64,000 bases of DNA from Bacillota bacterium (GTDB lineage: Bacteria; Bacillota; Sulfobacillia; Sulfobacillales; Sulfobacillaceae): assembly GCA_021820965.1 (NCBI GenBank), contig JAKACZ010000011.1, positions 1-64,000 on the forward strand, in the 5' to 3' direction. Each line of letters begins with the position of its first letter. Position 1 is the first letter of the stretch. Both the position numbers and the translations under genes were made by a program. Positions 16,403 to 25,056 of the stretch are shown here, piece by piece. The notes below the pieces were generated by a model, which saw only the letters and a program-made list of their open reading frames with translations, was not told the DNA's origin and made no database searches.

Positions 16403-17653
16403 TCATAGTGCCATCCTGGCGTTGAAGAATGAGGCAATGCCGATAAGAAATCCCTTGGGCCACGCGGTGTCCGCCCGCCGCCATATCGAAGGAACCCGAA
16501 GCGCGAGTATAGCGCGAGCAGACACCCGTCCTTTCCATACGCCGGCATATTTGCCGGGGGGCACCCGAGCCACGACCAGATCGCCCGTTTTGAAACCGAA
16601 ATGCTGCTGGTGCCGACTTCGATACCGAATGGGAAAACCGTATTTGTCCGTGCCGCATCTGGCGAGTGTCGCGGCCTTTGGCAGACCAGACCTGAACATA
16701 GGCCGAAAGGCGGGTAAAGGCCGCTGGGGTGCTGGCGCCGACACACAAGGCGTCGTAGTAGTAGTGCTCCTTGGGAAACGTGTGCGTGGCGCGCTGCATC
16801 TTGGTCCGACCGCCGGACCTGCCTTCGGCCGGGAGCCCCGTGGCCTGCAGTTGGTTGTAGAGCCGCCAACGGGTGGGGTTCATCACCGCCGCATCCTTCA
16901 GCGGAGCTTGAATCTGGCGTTGGACCCACTCTAGACGGGTGGCTTCCCATTCGGCCCGCTCCTTTTGCTTGTAGGGATTCTTGCCGGTATAGGCTTTGGC
17001 ACTGGGCCGCCGACCGCCGCCGCCCGGCATCCCGCGCGAGAAACTCGGCCAGCGGCTGATTGCTCTTGCTGGTGTTGCAAGCGGGGCACGCGAGCGCCAA
17101 ATTGGAGACGCGGTCAGAGCCGCCCAGATCCTTGGGATGGACATGCTCAACCTGGAACTCGACATCCTCGGCATCGCAGTACGCGCAACGCCGATCCCAC
17201 TTTCCCAAGAGGTATTCCCGTACTTCGTAACCGAGCAACGTCCCCTGAATCCACGCCCGAGATTTCCGAGTTCTGCATCTTCTGGGTGTCGAATTTGACA
17301 TGTTCGACGCTGATCGCCGTGATAGGCGCGAGAGTTCGGACCTTGTGCACCGCATGGAGTGTTTGATTGACCCGGGCTTCCACTGACGGTGGCAGCCATC
17401 CTTCTTTTCGCTTTCGATTCTGGAAACGTGGCTTACGATAGCGCGTCTTACGGTGGCGTCGTCCGCGGCGATGCGTTCGCCGGTCATCCAATCGTGACTT
17501 AATCCCGGGTTTGTGGACTATCTCCCCGAAGAAGACCACCTTAGCACCATGCTGACCATCTAAAATCATGGCCATGCCGGTGGCCTTGCTGCCAGGATCC
17601 AACTTAAAACGGAGGGACTGCAACGCGGGGTCTTCGACTCGGCGCCGTCTCAC
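16403..17653 (-). pseudogene. iscB: iscB (RNA-guided nuclease ancestor), frameshifted
   Basis: Pieces in three frames add up to an IscB. Near 17600 is FKLDPGSKATGMAMI (RuvC-I, with its Asp), then DDRRTHRRGRRHRKTRYR (arginine-rich bridge helix). Next is the HNH domain with RRCAYCDAEDVEFQVEHVHP and ALACPACNTSKSNQ (17260-17040). In another frame is HTFPKEHYYYDALCVGAS (RuvC-III His-Asp), and finally DKYGFPIRYRSRH and GFKTGDLVVARVP (C-terminal domain, ending at 16403). At least three frameshifts separate them, and the N-terminal PLMP segment is not visible. The protein is dead as written. Companion omega-RNA would be expected upstream, right of 17653. Confidence 0.85.
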
Positions 17654-18467
17654 GAGGCACCCGAACGATTGCCTCTTCGATGTCGTTCAGATCCACTTGG
17701 GGTATGACAACGATTCCTTTCCGGAACTATCACTAGCCATTCATTGGCACTTTATGGCCGGAGGGGGTGCAGTGGTTGACAGAATTAGGAGCGCGTGGCG
17801 ACGCTTGCTACGGGCAATGCCATGCTGGAGGATTATCATGCGCAAAACTCGCCAGCCCGGATCCGCGTCTGGCGTAGGTACGGCGAATGGCTTGCGGTTC
17901 GTAGTGCATTTTGCTCCACGCGTGCGGCACCACATAGCGCCGACCGCGGTGCGACCTGCCAGAATTTCACGATCGACCAATTCAGCGGATTCAACGCCCG
18001 GGTCATTCCTGCGTTGCGAGGGTCGCTGAGTCTCTTGCAGGGCGTGCGCGACCAACAAATAGGGCTCGGTGCGATCGTCCTCTGGAACACGCTGAGAAGA
18101 TGTCCTCGATGTCCTCCGTTAGCTCAGACAACAGCTGGCTTAGAAGGTTCACTAATTAATCGCGGGACCATATCGGCTCATGTTCGCGCCCCACCGCATT
18201 CTCGGGGCGATTATCCAAACATCGACCCTCCCGTTAATAAGTCGCTGTCGTATCCGAGATTTGTTCGGGATCCCTTATGGGGAGTGGTCTACTAAGATCC
18301 GTGGGTTCGGGCGGAGGACACCATCGACCTTGGGACTAATTTGCACTAATGGCCCCCTATATCTACCATGATTCGACCAACCGGCCTTCCGCCAGACCAA
18401 AGCGAGGATAGTAATAGCAACTATGGTTACTCGAGTTTGAGCGGTTTACGCAAAATTCGACCTAGCG
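17654..18467. other. Gene-poor stretch upstream of iscB remnant
   Basis: No intact gene is supported. On the minus strand short coding-like pieces appear, for example YVVPHAWSKMHYEPQAIRR and, beside iscB, DLNDIEEAIVRVPRE, but they sit in different frames with stops. The part next to 17653 is where IscB loci normally encode their omega-RNA; I could not trace a convincing structure by eye. Confidence 0.4.
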
Positions 18468-19282
18468 CTAGCTGGCTCGGGATAAGATCTCCTGAAGATC
18501 CGGGAGGGTTTTTTCCAGAATGGCCCCGTCGGGGCCTTTTCGGAAGTATTCTCCCGTCCAGAGGACGGTGCGTAACAGGGCCAGCGCCTCATGAAAGCGG
18601 GATTTGACCGACTGAGTCACCCGATCCGCCGAACGGGCTTGTCCCATCCAGGCCCACAGCAAGGTATAGGTCACAAACCCTAAGACGACGTTGCGAGTCG
18701 GAGCTGGACCAACCCACAACTGAGGATCCTCGCCCCCAAAATATTGCTTGACATCGTGAAAGATCACCTCGATCGACCAGCGAAGCCCGTAGGTTTGGAC
18801 CACCGCTGGGCCCGTGCTGGTCAGGTCCGTGGTGAAGAACACGGTCAATCCGGCCGAATCCGCAGGATCCCGCACGAGGACCAATAAAATGCGGCGGGCC
18901 ACCTGATGCGGGTACCAAATCACTGGGAGGGTTGTGACCTGTCGCTTTTGGGATTTCCCCCCAAGAGACAAGATCAGGGGGATCCATGCGTCCCCTGGCA
19001 AGCCAGCGGCGAGCTTCGCCAAGGGAGGCAAACGGTCCCCGTGGACCCGCGGACGTACGCATTGACCTGGGCGGCGCGTCGGCGGCAGTGCATAGACGAC
19101 GGTGTTTTTGCGAAGCCGGGAGATCACGACATGCCCCTCCGGTAAGGCATGGCCGGCCAACGCCGTGTACCCGCTATCGACGATCCACGTCCATCGCCGA
19201 TGCGGCAGCCACGTGGCTACTTCTTGGATCATGGCGACCACCAATTCCACAGGAGTGGGTCCCCCCTTGCGATGAATGAGGT
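18468..19282 (-). pseudogene. IS4-superfamily DDE transposase, C-terminal fragment
   Basis: The frame runs far beyond the homology; real similarity begins near HRKGGPTPVELV and continues to the stop at 18468. WTWIVDSGYTALAGH carries one catalytic Asp, FFTTDLTSTG follows, and YGLRWSIEVIFHDVKQYFGGEDP holds the catalytic Glu with the family's Y-R-E-like spacing. The N-terminal part with the first Asp is missing. At about 19282 the fragment abuts a Tn3 transposase fragment on the opposite strand, so the missing part was lost at that junction. Confidence 0.8.
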
Positions 19283-20084
19283 GGACGACCCCGTGGCCCG
19301 GTACCTGGCGACGGTGTTCTGCTATGGTTGCAATCTGGGGCCGTCCCAAACGGCCCGCGCCTTGGGCACGTTGGATCGCCGCCAAGTGGTCTGGATTCAC
19401 GCGCACCATATTACGGAAGACCAATTGGATGCCGCCATTCGCCACGTGATTAACGCCTACAATCGCTTTGCCCTGCCGCGCTATTGGGGATCGGGCCGCC
19501 AGGCTGCAGCCGACGGAACGAAGTGGGATCTGTATGAGCAAAACCTCTTGTCCGAGTATCACATTCGCTACGGCGGCTATGGCGGCATTGGCTACTACCA
19601 TGTCTCGGATACCTACATCGCCTTCTTCAGCCACTTTATTCCTTGCGGCGTCTGGGAGGCGGTGTACATTTTGGATGGGCTGCCTAAAAATGCCACGGAC
19701 ATCCAACCGGATATCGTGCCCGCCGATACCCAAGGGCAAAATGCCCCTGTCTTCGGGCTCGCCTATCTGCTCGGGATTCAACTCATGCCGCGCATTCGCA
19801 ACTGGCAGGGCCTGGTGTTTGCGCGGCCCACTTCGGGCACCCAGTACGTCCATATCGACAGTCTGTTCGGACCGCCCGTGGATTGGGATTTGATCGCGCG
19901 ACATGTGCCGGATATGCTGCGGGTGACACTGTCCATTAAAGAGGGGCGGATCGCGGCATCCACCGTGTTACGAAAACTGAGTAGCTACAGCCGCAAGAAT
20001 AAACTCTACCAAGCCTTTCGCGAGCTCGGTCGCGCGGTCCGCACCCAATTTCTCCTGCGGTACCTCCATGAAGCCGAGCTCCGC
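19283..20084 (+). pseudogene. tnpA: Tn3-family transposase, catalytic part (left piece)
   Basis: From ARYLATVFCYGCNLGPSQTA through HITEDQLDAAIRHVINAYNR and ADGTKWDLYEQNLLSEYH to IRYGGYGGIGYYHVSDTYIA this is the DDE core of a Tn3-type TnpA. It ends in LLRYLHEAELR at 20084. The expected continuation ETIQAATNKSEAFNG begins exactly in codon register at 21667, so a 1,582-bp segment interrupts the gene. The N-terminal two thirds are lost at the junction with the IS4-type fragment near 19283. The ATG inside the frame at 19149 is not the true start. Confidence 0.88.
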
Positions 20085-20382
20085 GCGACCAGAGCTTGTC
20101 CCAGGCTTCGTAGATTTTCTGGCCGCCGTTTTGCGCAGATTTTCGGGACCTTAGGACCGTCAAGTCGTGGAAGACGAGATCATCATGCCCGTCGTGGACA
20201 TAATTTCAATGAACTGTGATGGTGGTCCAGCATGTCGTCGTGTGACCCCCAAGGCGTTCCAAGAAATTCGAATAGCTAATCTCATGTCATGCGGTTGTCA
20301 TCCGGCTGATTTTTGTTCTCACCCCTATGTCTTACGGCGAGTGTCAGCGATGTTTTGTCCAAAATAATAGGAGGTGTCACAG

Positions 20383-21136
20383 GTGAGTAACCGCGGAAGA
20401 CTCCACAAAATTTTGACGATAGGGGTTGGCGTGGTCGTGCCGTTGGTCGGGGCGACTGCCTTTGCCCAGACAACAACCGGAACACTCACATCGGCGCAGA
20501 TGGCTCAGGCCGCCGAGGCGGCCCGCAATACCGAGACCGTCAATACGACCACTGGTTACGTGACGGACAGCAATGCCGCCCTCAAGGCACAGCGCCTCTC
20601 CGCCGCCGAAATAGCGTATGTTCAAAATACGATCCAGAAATACGATGCGGGGTTCTCCACTATCTCGGATCCTTCCACAACGTCGGCGGCAAGTTATCCG
20701 GCCAACACGGCAATCTGGGATGCGTACGGGAACCACACGGGACAGTTTGTGACGAAGGAGCGCAACCCGGCTGGGGGTGGCAGCATATGCGGTATATCGC
20801 CACAACTGGAAAAACACGGCCGCCGCGCAAAATGCGGTCAAAACCGCCGTCAATTCCGGAAACTACGAACCGCAAGCGTCCCGAGGAAATAATCTATACT
20901 TGAAGTGGTTCCACACTACGGTACCATTTTACCATTGGAAAGTGCGTGTGAAGATTGTGGTCAAAATGGGCAATGCTACGGGCCACGTGACAGCGCAAGG
21001 GCGCGGTTCCGGAGCGGTAATTACCGGTTACCCAATTGGCGACGGTAACTACAAGACCAAGACATGGCACGGTACTCCTAATACTTCTATAGTACCGTGG
21101 TGGATTAATGTGGGGCGCTATAAACCCGGACAATAA
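20383..21136 (+). pseudogene. Secreted protein with frameshift at a G-run
   Basis: It starts at GTG 20383 with TAGGAGG placed 8 bases upstream. A Sec signal peptide (LHKILTIGVGVVVPLVGATA then FAQ) is clear. The first frame continues through SAAEIAYVQNTIQKYDAGFS to FVTKERNPAG near 20775. There the sequence GGGGG is followed by the other frame: VAAYAVYRHNWKNTAAAQNA, ending KTWHGTPNTSIVPWWINVGR at 21136. One base change in the G-run would give a single protein of about 250 residues. I do not recognise the family. It is cargo within the interrupted tnpA. Confidence 0.7.
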
Positions 21137-21153
21137 TGGTAGGAGGACATAAT

Positions 21154-21639
21154 ATGTTTCGATTTCACCAAGATCGGCCCGGCACGGCCCCGCCTAGTCA
21201 TCGATTACCACCCGATGGTCGTTTGCACTGCGAGGCGAACTTTCTCGGACGCCTCTATGACGCCTTGCAAGCGATCCGCGACACACGTGGCATTGTCGCC
21301 GAAGAGGATCCGGATCATCCGGATACCTCCCGCTGGTGGTGGTACCTGCATGGAACCCGCGAACGGTGGTGTTTAGAAATCCGTGACCATACGATTCCGG
21401 AACTAGTGGGCAAGCCATATTATCTCGATCCCGTAGGAGACCCGTCATTTTTTGATTTCGCCTGGGTACCGAATAGTGTGGATGCCACCGATTACGTGAC
21501 AGACGAACAGTTGAACGATATTGTGACGGGTATGTGGACCGCCATGGATGAACATTTGCTCGGGCAATCAGAAGCGCTTCGTGCCTATCAGGCCCAACCG
21601 GATGTGACCCCCTGGATCCACACAGACGGCGCGCCCTGA
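21154..21639 (+). CDS. Hypothetical protein, insertion cargo
   Basis: 161 residues from ATG 21154, chosen because TAGGAGGA lies 8 bases upstream; an in-frame GTG/ATG at 21136 is less well placed. The protein is hydrophilic and acidic, rich in Trp and Tyr (SRWWWYLHGTRERWCLEIRD), without signal peptide or membrane helix. It lies 17 bases after the secreted-protein gene and is probably co-transcribed with it. No family is recognised. It could be an immunity or intracellular partner of the secreted protein, which is a guess. Confidence 0.65.
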   Translation: MFRFHQDRPGTAPPSHRLPPDGRLHCEANFLGRLYDALQAIRDTRGIVAEEDPDHPDTSRWWWYLHGTRERWCLEIRDHTIPELVGKPYYLDPVGDPSFFDFAWVPNSVDATDYVTDEQLNDIVTGMWTAMDEHLLGQSEALRAYQAQPDVTPWIHTDGAP

Positions 21640-21666
21640 GGTGTGAGTACCGATCGAGCCCCCCTA

Positions 21667-22026
21667 GAGACCATTCAAGCGGCGACCAATAAGAGCGAAG
21701 CATTCAACGGGTTTGCCAAGTGGCCGTTCTTCGGCGGGGAAGGGATGATTGCCACCAATGACCGGGCTGAGCAGCGCAAGATCATCAAATATAATCACCT
21801 CGTGGCCAACTGCCTCATCTTCTTTAATGTCTTCCGGATGACCCAAGGGTTGCATACTCTGCAACAAGGCGGCCCAACCTTGGATCCCGAGGCCCTGGCG
21901 GCGTTAAGTCCCTACGGGACGGCCCATGTGAATCGCTTTGGCCGCTACGAGTTGGACCTGACACGGCAACCGCCGCCGGTGGATTACGTTTTGCTGGGAG
22001 ACATGACGAATCCGGGCGTATCCTGA
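21667..22026 (+). pseudogene. tnpA: Tn3-family transposase, C-terminal piece
   Basis: ETIQAATNKSEAFNGFAKWP, then FFGGEGMIATNDRAEQRKII and KYNHLVANCLIFFNVFRMTQ, is the C-terminal part of a Tn3 TnpA, including the Glu of the DDE triad (NKSEAFNGF). RFGRYELDLTRQPPPVDYVL is the usual family ending. It continues the frame of the piece ending at 20084. The stop at 22026 is close to the normal length. Immediately downstream an IS200-type remnant begins. Confidence 0.88.
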
Positions 22027-22045
22027 TTGGGAATAACTGGCTTGT

Positions 22046-22365
22046 GATAGGAAATCTTGGAGGACTTGCGGACGATCTTTTCTGACGTATGCGAGAACTT
22101 CGAAGCCACCTTGGCGGAATTCGACGGTGAGCGGGATCATGTGCACTGACTGATCCTCTACCCACCGACAGTCGCGATTTCCCAACTGGTCAATAGTCTC
22201 AAAGGCGTCTCGTCCCGCCTGATCCGCAAGAAGCACGACCCCACTATCCAGCGGGCGCTATGGGGTGGTAGCCTCTGGTCGCCGAGTTACTTTGCCGGAT
22301 CAGCAGGGGGAGCACCCCTCTCCATCATTCGGCCATACATTGAACAACAGGAAACCCCCGATTGA
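22046..22365 (+). pseudogene. tnpA: IS200-type Y1 transposase, 5'-truncated with in-frame stop
   Basis: The frame reads EILEDLRTIFSDVCENFEAT, LAEFDGERDHVH, then a TGA, then LILYPPTVAISQLVNSLKGV and SSRLIRKKHDPTIQRALWGG, and ends PYIEQQETPD. HVH is the HUH metal motif and the Tyr in PYIEQQ is the nucleophile. The TGA falls directly after the HUH histidine. The first 30 or so residues are missing at the junction with Tn3 sequence. The last part is a repeat of 1593-1672. Confidence 0.8.
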
Positions 22366-22517
22366 CCCCTGCGGGGCCAGCGCCTGATGACCGGAGGAAA
22401 TCCCCAGACCGGCCCAAAAGCAGGGGATGACCGACGGTTGGAGGAAATCCCCAGACCGGCCCAAAAGCAGGGGATATCTCCGCCCTGAACGGCGGAGTTT
22501 TACGGCGCATCTGATAA
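22366..22517 (+). repeat. IS200-type right end with duplicated hairpin unit
   Basis: This copy carries an extra 87 or so bases not present at 1673-1737. They consist of a unit beginning GGAGGAAATCCCCAGACCGG, with pairing ends ATCCCC...GGGGAT, present twice with a 12-base spacer. The final hairpin CTCCGCC-ctgaac-GGCGGAG and the CTGATAA boundary match the first copy exactly. The Panacea gene stop lies 11 bases beyond. Confidence 0.75.
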
Positions 22518-22527
22518 GCCGAAGCCA

Positions 22528-23079
22528 TCACCAAATCTCTTGGCCGGCTGGCGCTCCCCACCCAATCGCGTCATGACGATTGTCGGCCGTGACCTGCATC
22601 AGCAACAATTTTAAATAGAATATATCGGCAGGACTGTCGGATGTCATATCCTGGAGCAAATCCCATCCGAGTTGGCGGTAGTACGATTCGAGGTCGGACA
22701 ACGAAATCTCTGTCGTGTTGCTTTGACGATGAGCATCACGCCACGGAGATTCGGCATGCGTGAGTTCGCTCAACATTTCGGGCGGCAAATCGCCATACCG
22801 ACTGAGAATAGCGTCGATGGTTTCCCGCTGATCGACATCAAGTGTTTCGGGATCGCCCGCCGGCAACGCGTTAATCTGATGCAAGCCGCGATGGACATCC
22901 CAAAGCTCACGCACGACCGGCCCGCGATCCCACGCTTCGATAACGTTTTCGAAGAGGGGCTGACCACTCCAGGCCAGGGCCCAAGCTTGACCGTAATAGA
23001 CAAGTTTTTGCAACTTCATGGTGGTCATCGTACCGCGTTTTTGCAAAATATATTGTGCGACATCGAACACATTGGACAC
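22528..23079 (-). CDS. Panacea/DUF4065-domain protein (SocA/GepA-like, antitoxin type)
   Basis: 183 residues from GTG 23079, preceded by GAGAGGGGGG. MTTMKLQKLVYYGQAWALAW and then FENVIEAWDRGPVVRELWDV is the signature of the Panacea (DUF4065, GepA/SocA) family. Members act as hyperpromiscuous antitoxin domains, or as proteolytic adaptors in SocAB-type systems. The C-terminal half is helical and acidic. Two very small genes lie just upstream on the same strand, and an antitoxin usually sits beside its toxin. No known toxin domain is seen here, so the toxin may be one of the small ORFs or may have been lost to the adjacent IS. Confidence 0.82.
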   Translation of the reverse strand: MSNVFDVAQYILQKRGTMTTMKLQKLVYYGQAWALAWSGQPLFENVIEAWDRGPVVRELWDVHRGLHQINALPAGDPETLDVDQRETIDAILSRYGDLPPEMLSELTHAESPWRDAHRQSNTTEISLSDLESYYRQLGWDLLQDMTSDSPADIFYLKLLLMQVTADNRHDAIGWGAPAGQEIW

Positions 23080-23169
23080 AGATTGACCCCCCTCTCTTTC
23101 GTTGACGACAACTCGGGCCGTTGCTTTTTAACATCAGAATCCTGGAACGTGTTGGGAATTGACTCTAGC

Positions 23170-23292
23170 TTACTCCGCTGCACGGAAGATGCGGTCCAAA
23201 TTAGGCCCCGTGTGAATAACATGGGTTAGGTCCGGGTCAGGAGGCGGCAACGAGATGTGCAGGGTCTCGTCCGTGCTCTGATCTGTTTTCAC
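23170..23292 (-). CDS. 40-residue protein coupled to upstream small gene
   Basis: It starts at GTG 23292, whose bases overlap the stop of the 58-residue gene (GTGA), a classic coupling. The protein begins MKTDQSTDETLHISLPPPDP and ends NLDRIFRAAE before the TAA at 23170. It is acidic and proline-rich in its first half. It lies 90 bases upstream of the Panacea gene. No family is recognised. The coupling and spacing argue that it is real. Confidence 0.5.
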   Translation of the reverse strand: MKTDQSTDETLHISLPPPDPDLTHVIHTGPNLDRIFRAAE

Positions 23293-23465
23293 TGGTGATC
23301 GTCGTGACGAGGAACTTTCGGAATCGAGTGACCCCGCCAGCTCTTTTCGATGGTTTCGTAATATTGCACCGGCATGGGATCCGGCAAGGGAGGACGTTTG
23401 GCCGCAGACTTCAGTCCCTGAGTATCGCTCGGATTGCGGGATGGTTGAGGTGTTTTTTGGGCCAT
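23289..23465 (-). CDS. 58-residue basic protein, start of Panacea cassette
   Basis: ATG 23465 is chosen because AGGAAGGTG lies 6 bases upstream; the frame extends to 23519 without an RBS. The protein is Pro-, Lys- and Arg-rich (MAQKTPQPSRNPSDTQGLKS), then has a more ordered end (PMPVQYYETIEKSWRGHSIP). Its stop overlaps the next start by four bases. It could be a small toxin, a DNA-binding protein, or an unrelated cassette gene. No family is recognised. Confidence 0.5.
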   Translation of the reverse strand: MAQKTPQPSRNPSDTQGLKSAAKRPPLPDPMPVQYYETIEKSWRGHSIPKVPRHDDHQ

Positions 23466-23609
23466 ATTTTTCACCTTCCTGTTAATGCAGTCAAATCGAC
23501 TCCCATTACAGTAACGCAAGCAACTAACGCAAGAGCCGCTATAGTCCAGTATAACCCTCGTATAAAGATATGGGCTTGAACTTCCTCTTTAAAGAAGATA
23601 GTTCCACCG

Positions 23610-23651
23610 GGTTGTGGGTGAGGCCCCTGGCCAGGGGCCTCACCCACAACC
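23610..23651. repeat. Perfect 42-bp palindrome
   Basis: The 21 bases 23610-23630 (GGTTGTGGGTGAGGCCCC then TGG) are followed directly by their exact reverse complement (23631-23651), with no loop. It lies upstream of the Panacea cassette. A bidirectional terminator without T-run, a protein-binding palindrome or a mobile-element end are all possible. Confidence 0.85.
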
Positions 23652-24205
23652 GAGCTTGAGGCGGGCTCTCCTGGCGGATGATCTGCCCACGCCAATCCCA
23701 CTTTACCCACCACATTCCGTCGGTGGGGTCAGCGTTGGCTCCGACCTGACCGCTGTCCTAGCCCCCGCATCCCCATCCTGAGCCTCAGCCTCCCCTCGGT
23801 TTCGACGGAGGCAGGCGTCAGCCTGCCCTCATGACCGTTTGCGCCGATTGCCGCGTACCGCGGCAGATGGATGGCCACCTCTAAACCGAGGAGCCCGTCA
23901 CGTGCCACGACCGTGGCGCCCACATCGGGGGCGAAAAACACGGCAGATGACGGGAAACTACCACGCAAATACTACAAACTGGGGATCAGTCAGGTTTCAG
24001 CCACTGTTGCCATCTTGCTCATATTGATAAATTATAAGCAATTTAGAAGGCGAACTGTTAAAGCCCCAACCGCTTGCGACGAAACCCCCTCCGAGTCGCA
24101 GCACGCCGGGGTCGTTGACCACGGCTTGTTCCAAGTCACCGCCAGGGCCTGTGTGGCAGAAAATCTAGTGAACATCCCAAGCAGGGGATGCTTTATGCAA
24201 GGGGC
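23652..24205. other. Intergenic stretch without a supported gene
   Basis: I see no convincing coding frame, RNA or repeat between the palindrome and the cysQ-like gene. The short open frames on both strands have unlike codon use and no ribosome site. Confidence 0.5.
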
Positions 24206-25000
24206 TCAGCCACTGTCCGAGCTCGGGATAATCACCCCGGGCTCCCCTTTTATGGGGCGCCAGGCCACAAATTCGGGGTTCACCTGGCTGTGGGGCTGAT
24301 ACCAGAGATTTTGCCCATCAAACCCGGTCACCCGGCCACCCACCGCTTCCACGATGGCCTGCCCGGCCGCGGTATCCCATCCCATCGTCGGCAAAAGTCG
24401 CACATAGAGGTCCGCGGAACCCTCGGCAATCCAGCAAAATTTCACCGCACTGCCGGCATACACCAGGTCGCGTACGCGAATGCCGCGGGCATTCAGCCAA
24501 TCGTCCGCCGACCCCCGGTGGCTGCGGCTGACAGCAATGCGAAGCGGTTGATCGGCAGCCGTTTCGGTTAGCGCCGGCAATGCCTCAATATCGCCTTCAC
24601 TCACACGAAATGCCCGGTTGGCTCCCCCGAAATATGTGCGGCGGGCCAGCGGAACGTCCACCAGCCCCCAGATGGGGCGGCCGTTCGCGGCCACCAGACC
24701 GACATTAATGGTAAATTCGCCGGTGCGGCGCACAAACTCCTTGGTGCCATCCAGCGGGTCGATCAGCCAAAAGGGCCCCTTTCCGCCCGGCAGGTCAGCG
24801 CTGCGCGACTCCTCGGAGATGATCGGGATATCGGGAAAGGCTTGCGCTAACCCCTGCAATAAAATCGTGTGCGAAGTGCGATCGGCTCGCGTGATCGGGC
24901 TGTGATCGCTCTTTTCCTCGGTGTCGAAATTGCCGCTGTGGTACACCTCAAGCACGGCTCTGCGTGCCTCTATGACTATCGGATGAATCGCGGTGTACAA
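24206..25000 (-). CDS. cysQ: CysQ-type 3'(2'),5'-bisphosphate nucleotidase / inositol phosphatase family
   Basis: 264 residues with the metal-binding set of the lithium-sensitive phosphatases. SDHSPITRAD comes early, ISEES near residue 62, WLIDPLDGTKEF near residue 79 and WDTAAGQAIVEAVGG near residue 215. WLIDPLDGTKEFV and NVGLV favour the CysQ (PAP phosphatase) branch over plain inositol monophosphatase. It would remove 3'-phosphoadenosine 5'-phosphate left from sulfate assimilation. It follows the pdh operon on the same strand with 56 bases between, so it may be co-transcribed. Confidence 0.85.
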   Translation of the reverse strand: MYTAIHPIVIEARRAVLEVYHSGNFDTEEKSDHSPITRADRTSHTILLQGLAQAFPDIPIISEESRSADLPGGKGPFWLIDPLDGTKEFVRRTGEFTINVGLVAANGRPIWGLVDVPLARRTYFGGANRAFRVSEGDIEALPALTETAADQPLRIAVSRSHRGSADDWLNARGIRVRDLVYAGSAVKFCWIAEGSADLYVRLLPTMGWDTAAGQAIVEAVGGRVTGFDGQNLWYQPHSQVNPEFVAWRPIKGEPGVIIPSSDSG

Positions 25001-25056
25001 ATCTTGGTTGTCCAGGTTACATCATCCCTCCAAGCGTCAGCAAGTTAACGGAAACC

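Larger units (their letters stand above)
20085..21666. mobile_element. 1,582-bp insertion in tnpA carrying two genes
   Basis: Joining base 20084 to base 21667 restores the conserved Tn3 reading ELR-ETIQAATNK without gain or loss of a codon. The segment between carries a frameshifted secreted-protein gene and a 161-residue gene, both with good ribosome sites. I found no transposase and no clear terminal repeats in it. Its leftmost 300 bases hold no gene I can support, apart from a short coding-like minus-strand piece ending YEAWDKLW. Confidence 0.65.

Noticed and set aside
18468-19904. A 478-residue minus-strand open frame
   Set aside because: Only the part below about 19282 is transposase-like; the rest is antisense to the Tn3 catalytic fragment, so it is not one gene.
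22390-22480. CRISPR-like pair of 35-base repeats
   Set aside because: Only two units, spacer of 12 bases, embedded in an IS200 right end; better explained as a duplicated hairpin.
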